This document shows positions 27,004-36,147 of a stretch of DNA of 64,000 bases, one piece after another. Position numbers and translations under genes: made by a program. The notes under the pieces are model-generated. The model saw nothing but the letters and a program-made list of their open reading frames with translations, ran no database searches and was not told the DNA's origin. Each line of letters starts with the position of its first letter. Within the stretch, counting starts at the first letter, position 1. The stretch lies in NCBI GenBank assembly GCA_003314535.1, contig POSG01000002.1, positions 310,001-374,000 of the forward strand, given 5' to 3'. The stretch comes from Geobacter sp. Its GTDB lineage: Bacteria > Desulfobacterota > Desulfuromonadia > Geobacterales > Geobacteraceae.

Positions 27004-27792
27004 TCATTTCCTTACATGCTCGTGGTTGAAAATATGATCCCGACAATAGCCGCATTGGCCCTCGCACTGGGGGCAGTATCGAAAATCCATATCGGGGTGG
27101 GTCTTGTCTGTAATGCCGCAGACCGTGCAGCGATGAAAAGGCTGTTCATTGGCCCTGGAAGCCGACAAAACCTTTTTTGCCACCTGCCGTCGGCCATATT
27201 TCAGGTTCACCCAAATATCACGTGCAAAGAACAACAGGAAGTTGCCAATCGAAGCCAGCACCATCAGACGGCTCGGCCATCCCCCGACCAGCAGCATATA
27301 TCCGTATCCGAGCCAGGTAAGCAGGGCGAGCCACTTGATCCTGACCGGCAGGACAAAAAACAGGAGAAGTTGGAAGTCGGGGAACAGGAAGGCGAAAGCA
27401 AGAAACACGGATCCGCCGATAAACGCATTGCTCATGGGATACGCGGGCGCCAGGAAAGAAATGGCCACGGTCAGCAGGTAGCCTGCAAGGAGAAACAGGT
27501 TGTAGCGGAAAGAGCCCCAGTGTTCTTCCAGGGCCGTCCCCATGAGATAGAACAGGTACCAGGCGAAAAAGGCAAACAGCAGGTTCTGCATCGGCGGGTC
27601 AAACGGAAAGGTGAAGAGTCGCCACCATTCACCCTGAAGCAGACTTCCGGCTGAAAAAAAGATCTGCCCGGGGTCGAGCCTGCCCATTTGAAAAAGTACG
27701 TATACCAGCGACTGCCCGGCAATGAGGTATAAAGTGACGTTCTTCAGGGCATATCGTCCGAGTTTTTTCTCCAACCTGTCTATGATCCTCAT
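27004..27792 (-). CDS. rhomboid-like membrane protein with cysteine-rich tail
   Basis: Start ATG 27792 (MRIIDRLEKKLGRYALKNVT) gives 262 residues. Five or six membrane helices fill about 20-205. GEWWRLFTFPFDPP is like the rhomboid L1 loop, and IGGSVFLAFAFLFPDFQLLL resembles the rhomboid serine helix. The usual GxSG context and the partner histidine helix are not visible, so this may be an inactive rhomboid relative. The tail holds two CxxC pairs and more Cys/His (CTVCG, CPQCEGQCGYC), a likely zinc-binding unit. Function unknown. Confidence 0.7.
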   Translation of the reverse strand: MRIIDRLEKKLGRYALKNVTLYLIAGQSLVYVLFQMGRLDPGQIFFSAGSLLQGEWWRLFTFPFDPPMQNLLFAFFAWYLFYLMGTALEEHWGSFRYNLFLLAGYLLTVAISFLAPAYPMSNAFIGGSVFLAFAFLFPDFQLLLFFVLPVRIKWLALLTWLGYGYMLLVGGWPSRLMVLASIGNFLLFFARDIWVNLKYGRRQVAKKVLSASRANEQPFHRCTVCGITDKTHPDMDFRYCPQCEGQCGYCRDHIFNHEHVRK

Positions 27793-27854
27793 GCTTTGTG
27801 CCCCGCTTCCCTTCTCTCCAGCCTGTTGAGCCCCGAATTGTCGAGATCCGTCAT

Positions 27855-27879
27855 AAAAAAACCACGGGACGTCCCGTGG
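27855..27879 (-). terminator. perfect palindrome with minus-strand T run
   Basis: 27862-27879 is a perfect 18-base palindrome (ccacgggacgtcccgtgg). The minus strand continues into seven T residues (27861-27855); the plus side has only four. It lies 63 bases upstream of the rhomboid-like gene, so it would end a minus-strand transcript arriving from the right, where no gene is seen. Confidence 0.65.
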
Positions 27880-27944
27880 CGGTTTTCTATCTATATCATT
27901 TTTGCTCTTCCGGCTGCAACCCGTTTTTTCAGCTGATCTTTTTC

Positions 27945-27984
27945 GGAAAAAAGGCAAATACCCTCCGACGGGATATTTGTCTTT
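27945..27984 (-). terminator. second minus-strand terminator-like hairpin
   Basis: The stem 27950-27963 pairs with 27970-27984 (one bulged base), loop tccgac. On the minus strand it ends in a run of six T residues. The loop of that strand contains GGA. No minus-strand gene lies upstream of it. The whole gap 27793-28103 holds these two hairpins and the upstream region of the next gene. Confidence 0.55.
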
Positions 27985-28103
27985 CTAAACAGTTGTTAAT
28001 TTGCTATACATAACAGGGCCCCAGACACAATTTCGAGGAAAAAGTTTCCCGGTATACGGCTGAACCACTTGAATGCAAAGAACACCACTGAATGGAGGAA
28101 GCC

Positions 28104-29021
28104 ATGAAAATTTTCATCACTATCTGTACGGCTTTTCTTGTTATGGTTTCAGGAAGCGAATCTTTTGCGCAACCTCAGGGATTGACGAAGATAAAGGACA
28201 ACGTCTACTCGTATGTCGATATCAGGAACGCCGGCCCCGGCAGCAGCTTCGGTGCAAATGCAGGCATAGTCATCGGCAAGGACGGAATCCTGGTCGTCGA
28301 CACCCTCCTCACCGCCAAAGAAGCAAGGAGATTCCTGGCCGATATCAGGAAAGTCTCAGACAAGCCTGTCAGGTATGTTGTTGATACCCACTATCACCTC
28401 GACCATGCATTCGGCAACAGTGAACTGGCAAAGGCAGGAGGAATCGTAATCTCCCAGGCAGCCGACCGGAAAAACCTGGAATTGAAGGGCGAACCCGTCC
28501 TGAAGAACATGTCCGCGTTCGGTCTCTCGGAAGAAGACGTGCGTGGGACTGAAATCAAACTTCCCGAGCTGACCTTCACCGATCGCATGTCCGTCTATAT
28601 GGGCGGCGAAAAGATAGACCTGATACACGTAGGCCCCTCCCATACGGAAGGGAGTTTGCTGGTGTACCTGCCTGACAGGAAGTTGCTTTTTACCGGGGAC
28701 ATCCTCTTTACCGATTTTCACCCCTACATGGGCGAGGGAGACCTGGCCGGATGGATCAAAACCCTGGACTTCATTCTATCGCTTGATGTCGATACTATTA
28801 TTCCCGGCCACGGTCCGATCTCTGGAAAGAAGGACATAAACCTGATGAAGGAATATCTTGTAATCTTCGACCGGAAAGCCAGGGAACTTGCGCTCAAGTC
28901 TGACAACCCAGACATTATTGCGACTGAATTGAAAAACGCCCTCCCGGCCAGAAGCCAGGGGGATTTCCTCATTCCATCAAATATCCGTGAAAAATACCTG
29001 CAGAAAACGGCTCCGAGGTAG
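28104..29021 (+). CDS. exported metallo-beta-lactamase-fold hydrolase
   Basis: Signal peptide at the start (MKIFITICTAFLVMVSGSES, cut near FAQ), so probably periplasmic. The 305-residue protein has the zinc motif DTHYHLDHAFGN (HxHxDH) and later zinc-ligand regions VGPSHTEGSLLVYLP, FTGDILF and IIPGHGPIS. Such proteins range from beta-lactamases to alkylsulfatase, quinohemoprotein partners and thioester hydrolases; nothing here picks one. ATG 28104 behind GGAGG is chosen over an in-frame ATG 12 bases earlier. Confidence 0.88.
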   Translation: MKIFITICTAFLVMVSGSESFAQPQGLTKIKDNVYSYVDIRNAGPGSSFGANAGIVIGKDGILVVDTLLTAKEARRFLADIRKVSDKPVRYVVDTHYHLDHAFGNSELAKAGGIVISQAADRKNLELKGEPVLKNMSAFGLSEEDVRGTEIKLPELTFTDRMSVYMGGEKIDLIHVGPSHTEGSLLVYLPDRKLLFTGDILFTDFHPYMGEGDLAGWIKTLDFILSLDVDTIIPGHGPISGKKDINLMKEYLVIFDRKARELALKSDNPDIIATELKNALPARSQGDFLIPSNIREKYLQKTAPR

Positions 29022-29069
29022 GGAAATTTTTATCAGACATCCGGGGGAGGGCGGGCCGGAAACCCACCC

Positions 29070-29585
29070 TTAAGGAGAAAATGACGAATTGTTATTCTTT
29101 TTTGAACATTCTTCGCCAATATCCTTATAGGTACGGATCCTGAGCCATGCCAGGCTGATATCCGTCAGCATTTCCATTATGTCTTTTCCTTTGCACAGTG
29201 GGTATTGTTTGTAAAAGGAATCAACATCTGCAACATAGTATTCGATAGGTTTGTTCAAGGAATTCTTTGCGTATTTGGCTGCAGCCTTTAGAAATTTTTC
29301 CCTGTTTTTATCAATGCTTGTTCCGCACATCGAATATTCCTTGAATTTTCTTACCCCATACACTGAAGTGGCACTCAAATCTTTAAGATATCTGGATGTC
29401 GTGTTCACTCCGAAATCAGCGCCATAAACCGTTCCATGCCAGAATCCGTTTACATATCCGACCACAAGCAGATATTTGTAAGATTCATCCATTCGTTCCC
29501 ACAAATACCCGTTGAGTTCATCGCCAAAGGTTATTTCAGGGACTGACAATGCCATGATCAATAGAATATTAATGACTTTAATCAT
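29070..29585 (-). CDS. AT-rich exported hypothetical protein
   Basis: 171 residues with a signal peptide (MIKVINILLIMALSVPEITFG). AAGGGAT precedes the ATG. The mature part is mostly helical and has two cysteines and a lysine/asparagine-rich tail (CSKKNNNSSFSP). It contains YKYLLVVGYVNGFWHG. The base composition is clearly richer in A and T than the neighbouring genes. No family recognised. It follows the 30148 gene by 32 bases on the same strand, so the two likely form a small unit. Confidence 0.65.
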   Translation of the reverse strand: MIKVINILLIMALSVPEITFGDELNGYLWERMDESYKYLLVVGYVNGFWHGTVYGADFGVNTTSRYLKDLSATSVYGVRKFKEYSMCGTSIDKNREKFLKAAAKYAKNSLNKPIEYYVADVDSFYKQYPLCKGKDIMEMLTDISLAWLRIRTYKDIGEECSKKNNNSSFSP

Positions 29586-29617
29586 TGATATCCCTTTTTT
29601 ATCCCATCTTCGATTTC

Positions 29618-30148
29618 TTATTTCTGCCTTGAACCTAATTGATACCTGAGGGCTTCAATTTCCTGCTTCAACAATGCATTCTCTTGTTTCAGCAGGCCAA
29701 TTTCCTTTTTGAGGAGGTCAAGTTCATTCTTCGATGTTTCACCATTGGGGGGCAGAAGCTCAGTCCCGTTGTTTTTGCCGGGAACATCAATCAAGTTGCT
29801 TCTGGTTTCAATTTTAGGGGCCGGTTCATCTTTCTGCAGAACGTACTCCTTGCCAATGCAGATGCATCCGTGAGGTAAACAGGTATTGCAGGGGGTGTAC
29901 GAATAATGTTCTCCAATTATTTCTTTTGCAGAGGAGCTTACTATTTTCCAACCCTCGGAAAGAAAAGACTTCGCATCAGGGCCTGATTTTCTATCACACT
30001 GGGCACGACACCTCTCCGAGCCGGTGCCCGATTCGTACTTTATGCTCTCGGTATTGAAAATAATTTTCTTCTCGACTGCATGTACCGAGGTCAACGGGCA
30101 CAGAAGGATCAATGAAACGCAGGCAAGAGAAAGTGCGGTTTTATTCAT
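29618..30148 (-). CDS. AT-rich exported protein with C-terminal coiled coil
   Basis: 176 residues: signal peptide (MNKTALSLACVSLILLCPLTSVHA), a cysteine-rich middle (ERCRAQCDRKS; CNTCLPHGCICIG) and a heptad coiled coil at the end (ELDLLKKEIGLLKQENALL). GGAGG precedes the ATG. The domain looks disulfide-bonded and the coil suggests oligomerisation in the periplasm. No family recognised. Base composition is richer in A and T than the RND operon beside it. Confidence 0.65.
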   Translation of the reverse strand: MNKTALSLACVSLILLCPLTSVHAVEKKIIFNTESIKYESGTGSERCRAQCDRKSGPDAKSFLSEGWKIVSSSAKEIIGEHYSYTPCNTCLPHGCICIGKEYVLQKDEPAPKIETRSNLIDVPGKNNGTELLPPNGETSKNELDLLKKEIGLLKQENALLKQEIEALRYQLGSRQK

Positions 30149-30340
30149 GTTTTTTCCTCCGTTATGTTAGCTTGGGTAAGCTCAGGGGAAACCCGACGAT
30201 TCCAGGACGCAGGCCATCGGCAATTGCCGGTGCGACGTCGTTCTCAGGTTTTTCCTCTGGTTAACGTGATGGGAAACAGCGACGGCTGTGATGCATGCTA
30301 TACGGGCCATGTGCGAATTCTATCTGATTTTTCCCGCGAA

Positions 30341-33300
30341 TCAAGCCTCTGCCGCCAAGATCGCTGCTTCCCGCTCCCGGTCCTTGCCATGGTCCCTGGC
30401 GATCAGCATGTAGATGGACGGAATGATGAACAGCGTGAACAGGGTTCCGACGAACATGCCGCCCACCAGCACCAGGCCTATGGAGTTACGGGCAGCCGCC
30501 CCTGCCCCGCTGACCAGGGTCAGCGGGAAATGACCGGCAATTGTTGCCGCGGTGGTCATGAGGACCGGCCGGAGGCGGATCCTGGCTGCCTGCCGAATGG
30601 CATCCAGCTTCGCCAGGCCCTGCAGCTGCAGCTTGTTGGCGAACTCCACGATCAGGATTCCATTCTTGGACACCAGGCCCACCAAGGTGACCAGCCCGAC
30701 CTGGGAATAGATGTTGAGCGTGGTGGTCCAGCCGTTGGTCAGGAACGGCACGTTCGGATCCGGCATTTTCAGGAAGGTGAACAGCAGCGAACCGAACATT
30801 GCCAGGGGCACCGATCCGGCGAGGATGACGAAGGGATCACGGAAGCTGTTGAACTGCGCGGACAGCACCAGGAATATGAGGATGATTGCCAGCGAGAAGG
30901 CCGGAAGGAAGCGGTTTCCTTCGGTACGCAGCTGGCGGGATTCGCCGGTGTAGTCCATGACGTATCCCTTGGGAAGGATGTTCTTCGCCTCCTTCTCCAG
31001 GAAGCCCAGTGCCTCGTCCAGCGGGCGCATGGGAACGCCGCTCAGCTTGACCGCATTCAGCTGCTGGAAGCGGTTGAGGGAGCGCGGCACCACCGTCTCC
31101 CTTTGCATCGCAACCGTGCTGAGCTGAACCAGCCTTCCGTTCGGACCTGTGACATAGACATCCTGAAGCTGACCGGGATTAAGGCGTCCTGCCCGCTCGA
31201 TCTGGGGGATGACCTTGTAGCTGCGTCCTGAGATGTCGAACCGGTTGACGTAATTGCCGCCCACCATGCCGCCCAGGTCGCCGCCGACCTGGCCGAGATT
31301 GAGGCCCAGGGCTGCGACCTTGTCCTTGTCGATGATGAATTCCGACTGCGGCTGGTCGATCTTGACGTCGATGAGCGGAGGAAACGCGAACATGCCGCTC
31401 TTCATGGCTTTCATCTGCAACTGTTTCGCGAATTCCAGGATCTCCCTGGTATCAGCAGTAGAGGCTATTACGAACTCGACCGGGAAATCACCTCCTCCGG
31501 GAAGCGCCGGCGGCGTTACCGCGAACGCCTGGATTCCGGGGATGGCGGAGAGCTTGTGCTGGACCTCGGGGACAATCTGGAATATGGTGCGTTTCCTTTC
31601 ATCCCATGGCTTTACGACCATGCCGGCGAAACCGGAGTTGGGAAACGTGGCCTGAAAGGTGAAATCACTTTCGGGAGTCCTCTGGTAGACCTGGTTCACG
31701 ATGTTGGCGAAGTGGCTGTTCTGATCGAGTGTCGAGTTGGCGGATGCATCGAGAATGCTGAAGATGACCCCCTGGTCCTCGGTCGGCGCAAGCTCCTTGG
31801 CTGACATGGTAAACATGGGGACAGTGAGGAGCGATATGACGATCCAGGTCGCATAGACCGCCGGCCGCGCAGCCAGGGTCTTGTCGAGGCACCGGCCATA
31901 GGCGTCTCTCAGGCGCCTGAAGTTGCGCGCAATGAAGCCCGGCAGCCCGCGCTCCTCGATGCCTGGTTTCAGCAGCCGGGAGGACATGAGCGGCGACAGG
32001 GTAAGCGCCACGATGCCGGATATGGTGACCGCGCCGGCAAGGGTGAAGGCGAACTCGCGGAACAGGGAACCGGTAAGCCCGCCCTGCAGGCCGATGGGAA
32101 GGTAGACCGTGGCCAGGGTTATGGTCATGGCGATTATCGGATTGACCAGTTCGCGGGCGCCGGCCAGAGCTGCCTGCAGCGGTGTTTTCCCCTCGCTCAT
32201 GTGACGTTCGACGTTCTCCACGACTACTATGGCGTCATCCACCACGAGACCTACCGAGAGCACGATGGCCAGCAGGGTCAGAAGGTTGAGGGTGAAGCCG
32301 AACGCCTGCATAAGGAACACGCCGCCTATGAGCGACAGAGGAATCGCCACTACCGGGATCAGTACGGAACGAAATGAGCCCAGGAACAGGAAAATGACTA
32401 TCATGACGATGAGGAGCGTGTCGCCCAGTGTCTTCAGAACCTCGGTTATTGCGTTGGAGATGTAGTCGGTCGCATCATAGGCAATTCGGGCAGTGAGGCC
32501 GGTCGGCAGGTCATGCTTCACGGACTCGAGCTCTAGGCGGACCTTTTTGATGACATCAAGGGAATTGGCGTTTGGAAGCGCCCATATACCGATGAAGACC
32601 GCGGTCTGCCCTGAAAACCGGACTTCTTCGTCATAAGATTCCGCTCCCAGGACCACGTCCGCCACGTCCCCGAGACGCACGATTGTCCCGTTCTTCTGCA
32701 TCACCACCAGCTTCTTGAAATCGTCGACCGTGTTGAGATTTGTATCGGCGGTCAGGTTGACCTGGATGAGCGAACCCTTGCTTTGGCCCAGTGCGGCCAG
32801 GAAATTGTTGGCTTTCAGCGCATCGCGGATCTGGGTTGGGCTCAGATTGAAGGCGGCCAGGCGATCGGGCTTCAGCCACACGCGCATGGCGAATGTCCGG
32901 GCGCCGAGGATATCGGCGCGCTGCACGCCCGGGATGGCGGAAAGACGTGGCTGGACAACGCGCACCAGGTAGTCGGTGATCTCGTTCTGCTTGAGCACGT
33001 CGGAACTGAAGCTCAGATAGGCCGAGGCGAACTGGCTGTCGGCAGATTCGATATTGATTACCGGCACTTCCGCTTCCGGCGGCAAGTCGGCGCGCACCTG
33101 GTCAACCTTGGAACTGATTTCGGCGAGGGCCTTGGTGGAATCGTAGTTCAATTTGAGGCGAACCGTGATGGTGGAGAGCCCCAGCGTGCTCTTGGATTCC
33201 ATGTATTCGATACCATCCGCAGCCGCTATGGCCCGCTCCAGCGGCGTTGTGACGAACCCCCGCACCAGGTTCGCGCTGGCACCGACATAGACCGTCTTTA

Positions 33301-33439
33301 CCGTGACCGCAGCATTCTCGCTTTGCGGATACTGGCGCACATTGATGGAACGTATGGCCTGCAATCCTGCGATGATGATGATCAGGTTGACCACCAGGGC
33401 AAGAACCGGCCGGCGAAGAAAAAGATCGGTTATTTTCAT
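30341..33439 (-). CDS. RND efflux pump inner-membrane transporter (HAE1 family)
   Basis: 1032 residues with the AcrB/MexB layout: TM1 (PVLALVVNLIIIIAGLQ), two large periplasmic loops, TM2-6 and TM7-12. The proton-relay aspartates are in SVGLVVDDAIVVVENVE. It exchanges protons for drugs or other hydrophobic compounds. The start is ATG 33439 (MKITDLFLRRP), four bases after the membrane-fusion gene stop; an upstream start at 33487 overlaps that gene. Substrate is not predictable from sequence. It is the last gene of the tetR-OMF-MFP-RND operon. Confidence 0.94.
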   Translation of the reverse strand: MKITDLFLRRPVLALVVNLIIIIAGLQAIRSINVRQYPQSENAAVTVKTVYVGASANLVRGFVTTPLERAIAAADGIEYMESKSTLGLSTITVRLKLNYDSTKALAEISSKVDQVRADLPPEAEVPVINIESADSQFASAYLSFSSDVLKQNEITDYLVRVVQPRLSAIPGVQRADILGARTFAMRVWLKPDRLAAFNLSPTQIRDALKANNFLAALGQSKGSLIQVNLTADTNLNTVDDFKKLVVMQKNGTIVRLGDVADVVLGAESYDEEVRFSGQTAVFIGIWALPNANSLDVIKKVRLELESVKHDLPTGLTARIAYDATDYISNAITEVLKTLGDTLLIVMIVIFLFLGSFRSVLIPVVAIPLSLIGGVFLMQAFGFTLNLLTLLAIVLSVGLVVDDAIVVVENVERHMSEGKTPLQAALAGARELVNPIIAMTITLATVYLPIGLQGGLTGSLFREFAFTLAGAVTISGIVALTLSPLMSSRLLKPGIEERGLPGFIARNFRRLRDAYGRCLDKTLAARPAVYATWIVISLLTVPMFTMSAKELAPTEDQGVIFSILDASANSTLDQNSHFANIVNQVYQRTPESDFTFQATFPNSGFAGMVVKPWDERKRTIFQIVPEVQHKLSAIPGIQAFAVTPPALPGGGDFPVEFVIASTADTREILEFAKQLQMKAMKSGMFAFPPLIDVKIDQPQSEFIIDKDKVAALGLNLGQVGGDLGGMVGGNYVNRFDISGRSYKVIPQIERAGRLNPGQLQDVYVTGPNGRLVQLSTVAMQRETVVPRSLNRFQQLNAVKLSGVPMRPLDEALGFLEKEAKNILPKGYVMDYTGESRQLRTEGNRFLPAFSLAIILIFLVLSAQFNSFRDPFVILAGSVPLAMFGSLLFTFLKMPDPNVPFLTNGWTTTLNIYSQVGLVTLVGLVSKNGILIVEFANKLQLQGLAKLDAIRQAARIRLRPVLMTTAATIAGHFPLTLVSGAGAAARNSIGLVLVGGMFVGTLFTLFIIPSIYMLIARDHGKDREREAAILAAEA

Positions 33440-33443
33440 GGCT

Positions 33444-34565
33444 TTAGTTGTTCTCCGGAGCAGGCGCCTTTTTGAACGCGGGAGCAAGCTTGTTGTCGAC
33501 GGTTACCGCCTGGCCGTTACGCAGCTTGAAGACACCGGTCGTAACGATGGTTTCTCCACCCTTGAGCCCGCTCGCGACCGCAACGAAATCACCCCGCTTC
33601 TCGCCCAGGCGAACGAATTGCTGGCGGAGGGTTTTGCCTCCCTTTCGATCCTTACTCCCTTCGACTATGAACACCGAATCACCGTAAGGGGCGTAAAGAA
33701 CCGAAGTTGCCGGGATCGACAGCACGGCCTGGCGTACAGGCAGTCCGACCGTCACGTTGACGAACATGCCGGGGCGCAGTCTTTCCCCGTGGTTGGCCAA
33801 GGTTGCCTGTACCTGCACGTTGCGCGTCTCCGCATCCACCAGGGGATTGACGGCGTTGATGCGCCCCCCGACCGAAAGCCCGGGAAGGGAGTCACTGGTA
33901 ACGCTTACGGCCAGGCCGGTGCGCAGCATGGCCATGTGCTGCTGGGGCAGGGAAAAGTTTACATAGATAGGGTTGAGGGATTGCAGGCTGACCACGGGGT
34001 CACCATCGTGGAGCATCTGTCCCAGGTTCACCTGGCGAATGCCAAGGCGTCCTTCGAACGGCGCACGAATGGTTTTTTTCGCTATGGTCGTGCGCACGCT
34101 TTTCACCTGGGACAGAGCCTGCTCATGCACGGCCAAGGCCTTGTCATAGTCGGCCTGGGAAACGATCTGCCCCTTCACCATCCTGGCCGCGCGGTCAAGG
34201 TCCGCGCGGGCGAGTTTCTCCTGGGCGATCAGGCCGGGTAGCTGGGCCTCTTCCGTCGAAGTATCCTGCCTGATCAGCACGGCGCCTTTTCTCACCGGCC
34301 TGCCTGCTTCAAAATTGATCGAAGCGACCTTTCCTGCCAGTTCGGTGGAAACCGTAACACCCTGCACTGCGGTCAGTGAACCGATGGCCGTCAGCGAGGT
34401 TTCCCAAGTCTCGGACCGGACAGGGGAGGCTGTCACGTTTTCGGTAGGCGGAACAGCTTTTTTGCCCTGGTTGATCATGGCCCGGATCTGGAGAATCTTG
34501 ATCCCGGCAAGCAGTCCGATGATGACGAGAAGTCCAACGACAGCGAAGATGATGCGTTTCTTCAT
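33444..34565 (-). CDS. RND efflux periplasmic adaptor (membrane fusion protein)
   Basis: 373 residues with an N-terminal membrane anchor (RIIFAVVGLLVIIGLLAGIK) and no lipobox cysteine, then lipoyl-like barrel halves (GKVASINFEAGRPVRKGAVL; KKTIRAPFEGRLGIRQVNLG), an alpha-hairpin in between, and a beta-barrel with membrane-proximal domain. Links the RND pump to the outer-membrane channel. It lies 47 bases after the outer-membrane gene, 4 bases before the pump gene. Confidence 0.93.
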   Translation of the reverse strand: MKKRIIFAVVGLLVIIGLLAGIKILQIRAMINQGKKAVPPTENVTASPVRSETWETSLTAIGSLTAVQGVTVSTELAGKVASINFEAGRPVRKGAVLIRQDTSTEEAQLPGLIAQEKLARADLDRAARMVKGQIVSQADYDKALAVHEQALSQVKSVRTTIAKKTIRAPFEGRLGIRQVNLGQMLHDGDPVVSLQSLNPIYVNFSLPQQHMAMLRTGLAVSVTSDSLPGLSVGGRINAVNPLVDAETRNVQVQATLANHGERLRPGMFVNVTVGLPVRQAVLSIPATSVLYAPYGDSVFIVEGSKDRKGGKTLRQQFVRLGEKRGDFVAVASGLKGGETIVTTGVFKLRNGQAVTVDNKLAPAFKKAPAPENN

Positions 34566-34612
34566 ATATTGATGGCTCCTGAAAGGGATGTGGAATGTTT
34601 TGAATCTCGCCG

Positions 34613-36106
34613 TTACCTGATTCGCTCTCTATCCGCCTTGTCCCTGTTCCACCACCCGCCGCCCATGGCCTGGAACAGGGCTGCCGTATCGGCGAAACGG
34701 GCCGCGCGGGCCTTCACCAGATTGATACTCGCAACCTTGTACTGGAGTTGGGCAACGAGCAAAGAGAGGTAATTCACCGCCCCGATCCTGAACTGGGTTT
34801 CAACCGATGCCAGCGCCTCCCGCGCCGAAGCTTCGGCGTCAGCCTGCGCACGCAATGTCTGCGCGTCCAACTCGAGCGACCGCAACGAGTCCGCGACTTC
34901 CCTGAACGAATCGAGCACGGTTTCGCGGTACAGTGCCAGGGCCTGGTCATATGCGGCAACAGCCGCCCTTCTTTTGGCGCTCAGTTCGCCGCCGTGGAAA
35001 AGTGGCTGGAGCAGTCCGGCACCGAGGCTCCACACAGAGGAGCCGGAGGTGAAAAGGTCTTCAATCCTGACAGCGTTCGATCCCAGGCTCCCGGTCAAGG
35101 TGATTTTCGGGTACAGGTTTGCCGTCGCGACTCCCACCTGGGCGCAGGCAGCGTGCAGCAACTCCTCCGAGGCAAGGATGTCCGGACGGCGTCGCACCAG
35201 TTCAGAAGGAACGCTCACCGGCACATCGACAGGAAGGTTGATTTCTTCAAGTCGGAATTCGGGAATTCCCCCTTCGCCGGGAAAACTTCCGGCATAAACG
35301 GCAAGCTGGTGCCTGGTCTTAGCAACCTCCTTTTCGAGGGGGGGAACTGCTGCCAGGGTCTGGGCCAGCAATGTTCTCTGCTCCAGGACATCCGGACGCG
35401 AAGCCCCTCCGAGGCGGAACTTGGAACTTACCAGTTCCAGCTGCTTCCCGTGCATTTCCGCCATCTCTTTCGTGGCCTGCAACTGGGCACGCAGAGAAGC
35501 CTCCATCACGGCGGAAGTGACAATGTTGGATGTCAACGCGAGATGCGCGGCTTCCAGCTGGAAACGCTGGTAATCCACCTGGGCACGCAGGGCTTCAAGT
35601 TCGCGGCGGTTGCCTCCGAATATGTCCAGGTTGTAGGACACATTCACCGATGCATTGAACAGGGAAAAGGTATTCGCCCCTGCACCGGGTTGTCCGTAGG
35701 AGGCCCCTGTCGCTTTCTGGCGATAGGCCGAGAAGTTTCCGTCCAGACTCGGCGAGTATACAGTGCCGCCCCTGGCACGCAGGTTCTCTTCTGCTTCCCT
35801 GAGGCGAGCCTGTGCCGCCGATATGGTCGGGCTGTCGCGCAATGCCTTCCGTATCAGGCGGTCAAGGGCTTCTGAACGGAACAGCGTCCACCATTGGCCC
35901 GGGATATCCTGTCCGGAGACAAAACGCTGGGCAGCCCCGTCCGCACCCGGAGCTGAAACTGTCACGTCCGGGACCGGCTCCGGGGCATACCTGTTCACTG
36001 CCGGCGCATCAGGCGGTCTGAAATCCGGCCCCACCGCGCAACCTGCCGCCAACAGGCATATGAGAGAAATTATGGGGAGACTTCTCATGGCACTGAAGAG
36101 CTTCAC
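34613..36106 (-). CDS. RND efflux outer-membrane lipoprotein channel
   Basis: NodT/OprM-type channel. The start is set at GTG 36106 (MKLFSAMRSLPIISLICLLA), because AGGAG is 9 bases upstream and gives a normal lipoprotein signal with the lipobox LLAAGC. A GTG at 36151 overlapping the tetR stop would give a 15-residue longer leader. Two OEP repeats follow (about 75-270 and 290-490), with GRR...ELEALRAQVDYQR and the TYPLF-like ALYRETVLDSFREVADSLRSL stretch. 497 residues. Confidence 0.9.
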   Translation of the reverse strand: MKLFSAMRSLPIISLICLLAAGCAVGPDFRPPDAPAVNRYAPEPVPDVTVSAPGADGAAQRFVSGQDIPGQWWTLFRSEALDRLIRKALRDSPTISAAQARLREAEENLRARGGTVYSPSLDGNFSAYRQKATGASYGQPGAGANTFSLFNASVNVSYNLDIFGGNRRELEALRAQVDYQRFQLEAAHLALTSNIVTSAVMEASLRAQLQATKEMAEMHGKQLELVSSKFRLGGASRPDVLEQRTLLAQTLAAVPPLEKEVAKTRHQLAVYAGSFPGEGGIPEFRLEEINLPVDVPVSVPSELVRRRPDILASEELLHAACAQVGVATANLYPKITLTGSLGSNAVRIEDLFTSGSSVWSLGAGLLQPLFHGGELSAKRRAAVAAYDQALALYRETVLDSFREVADSLRSLELDAQTLRAQADAEASAREALASVETQFRIGAVNYLSLLVAQLQYKVASINLVKARAARFADTAALFQAMGGGWWNRDKADRERIR

Positions 36107-36147
36107 GATTATCTTCTCCTGGTTATTGATCAGTTCAGAGTTCAGAT

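Noticed and set aside
30164-31231. Long plus-strand frame of 355 codons opposite the RND pump gene
   Set aside because: It is antisense to a clearly conserved transporter, low in hydrophobic pattern and full of Q/H/R from complementing GC-rich codons; typical shadow frame.
34748-35875. Plus-strand frame of 375 codons opposite the outer-membrane channel
   Set aside because: Antisense to a lipoprotein channel with clear domains; no protein signature.
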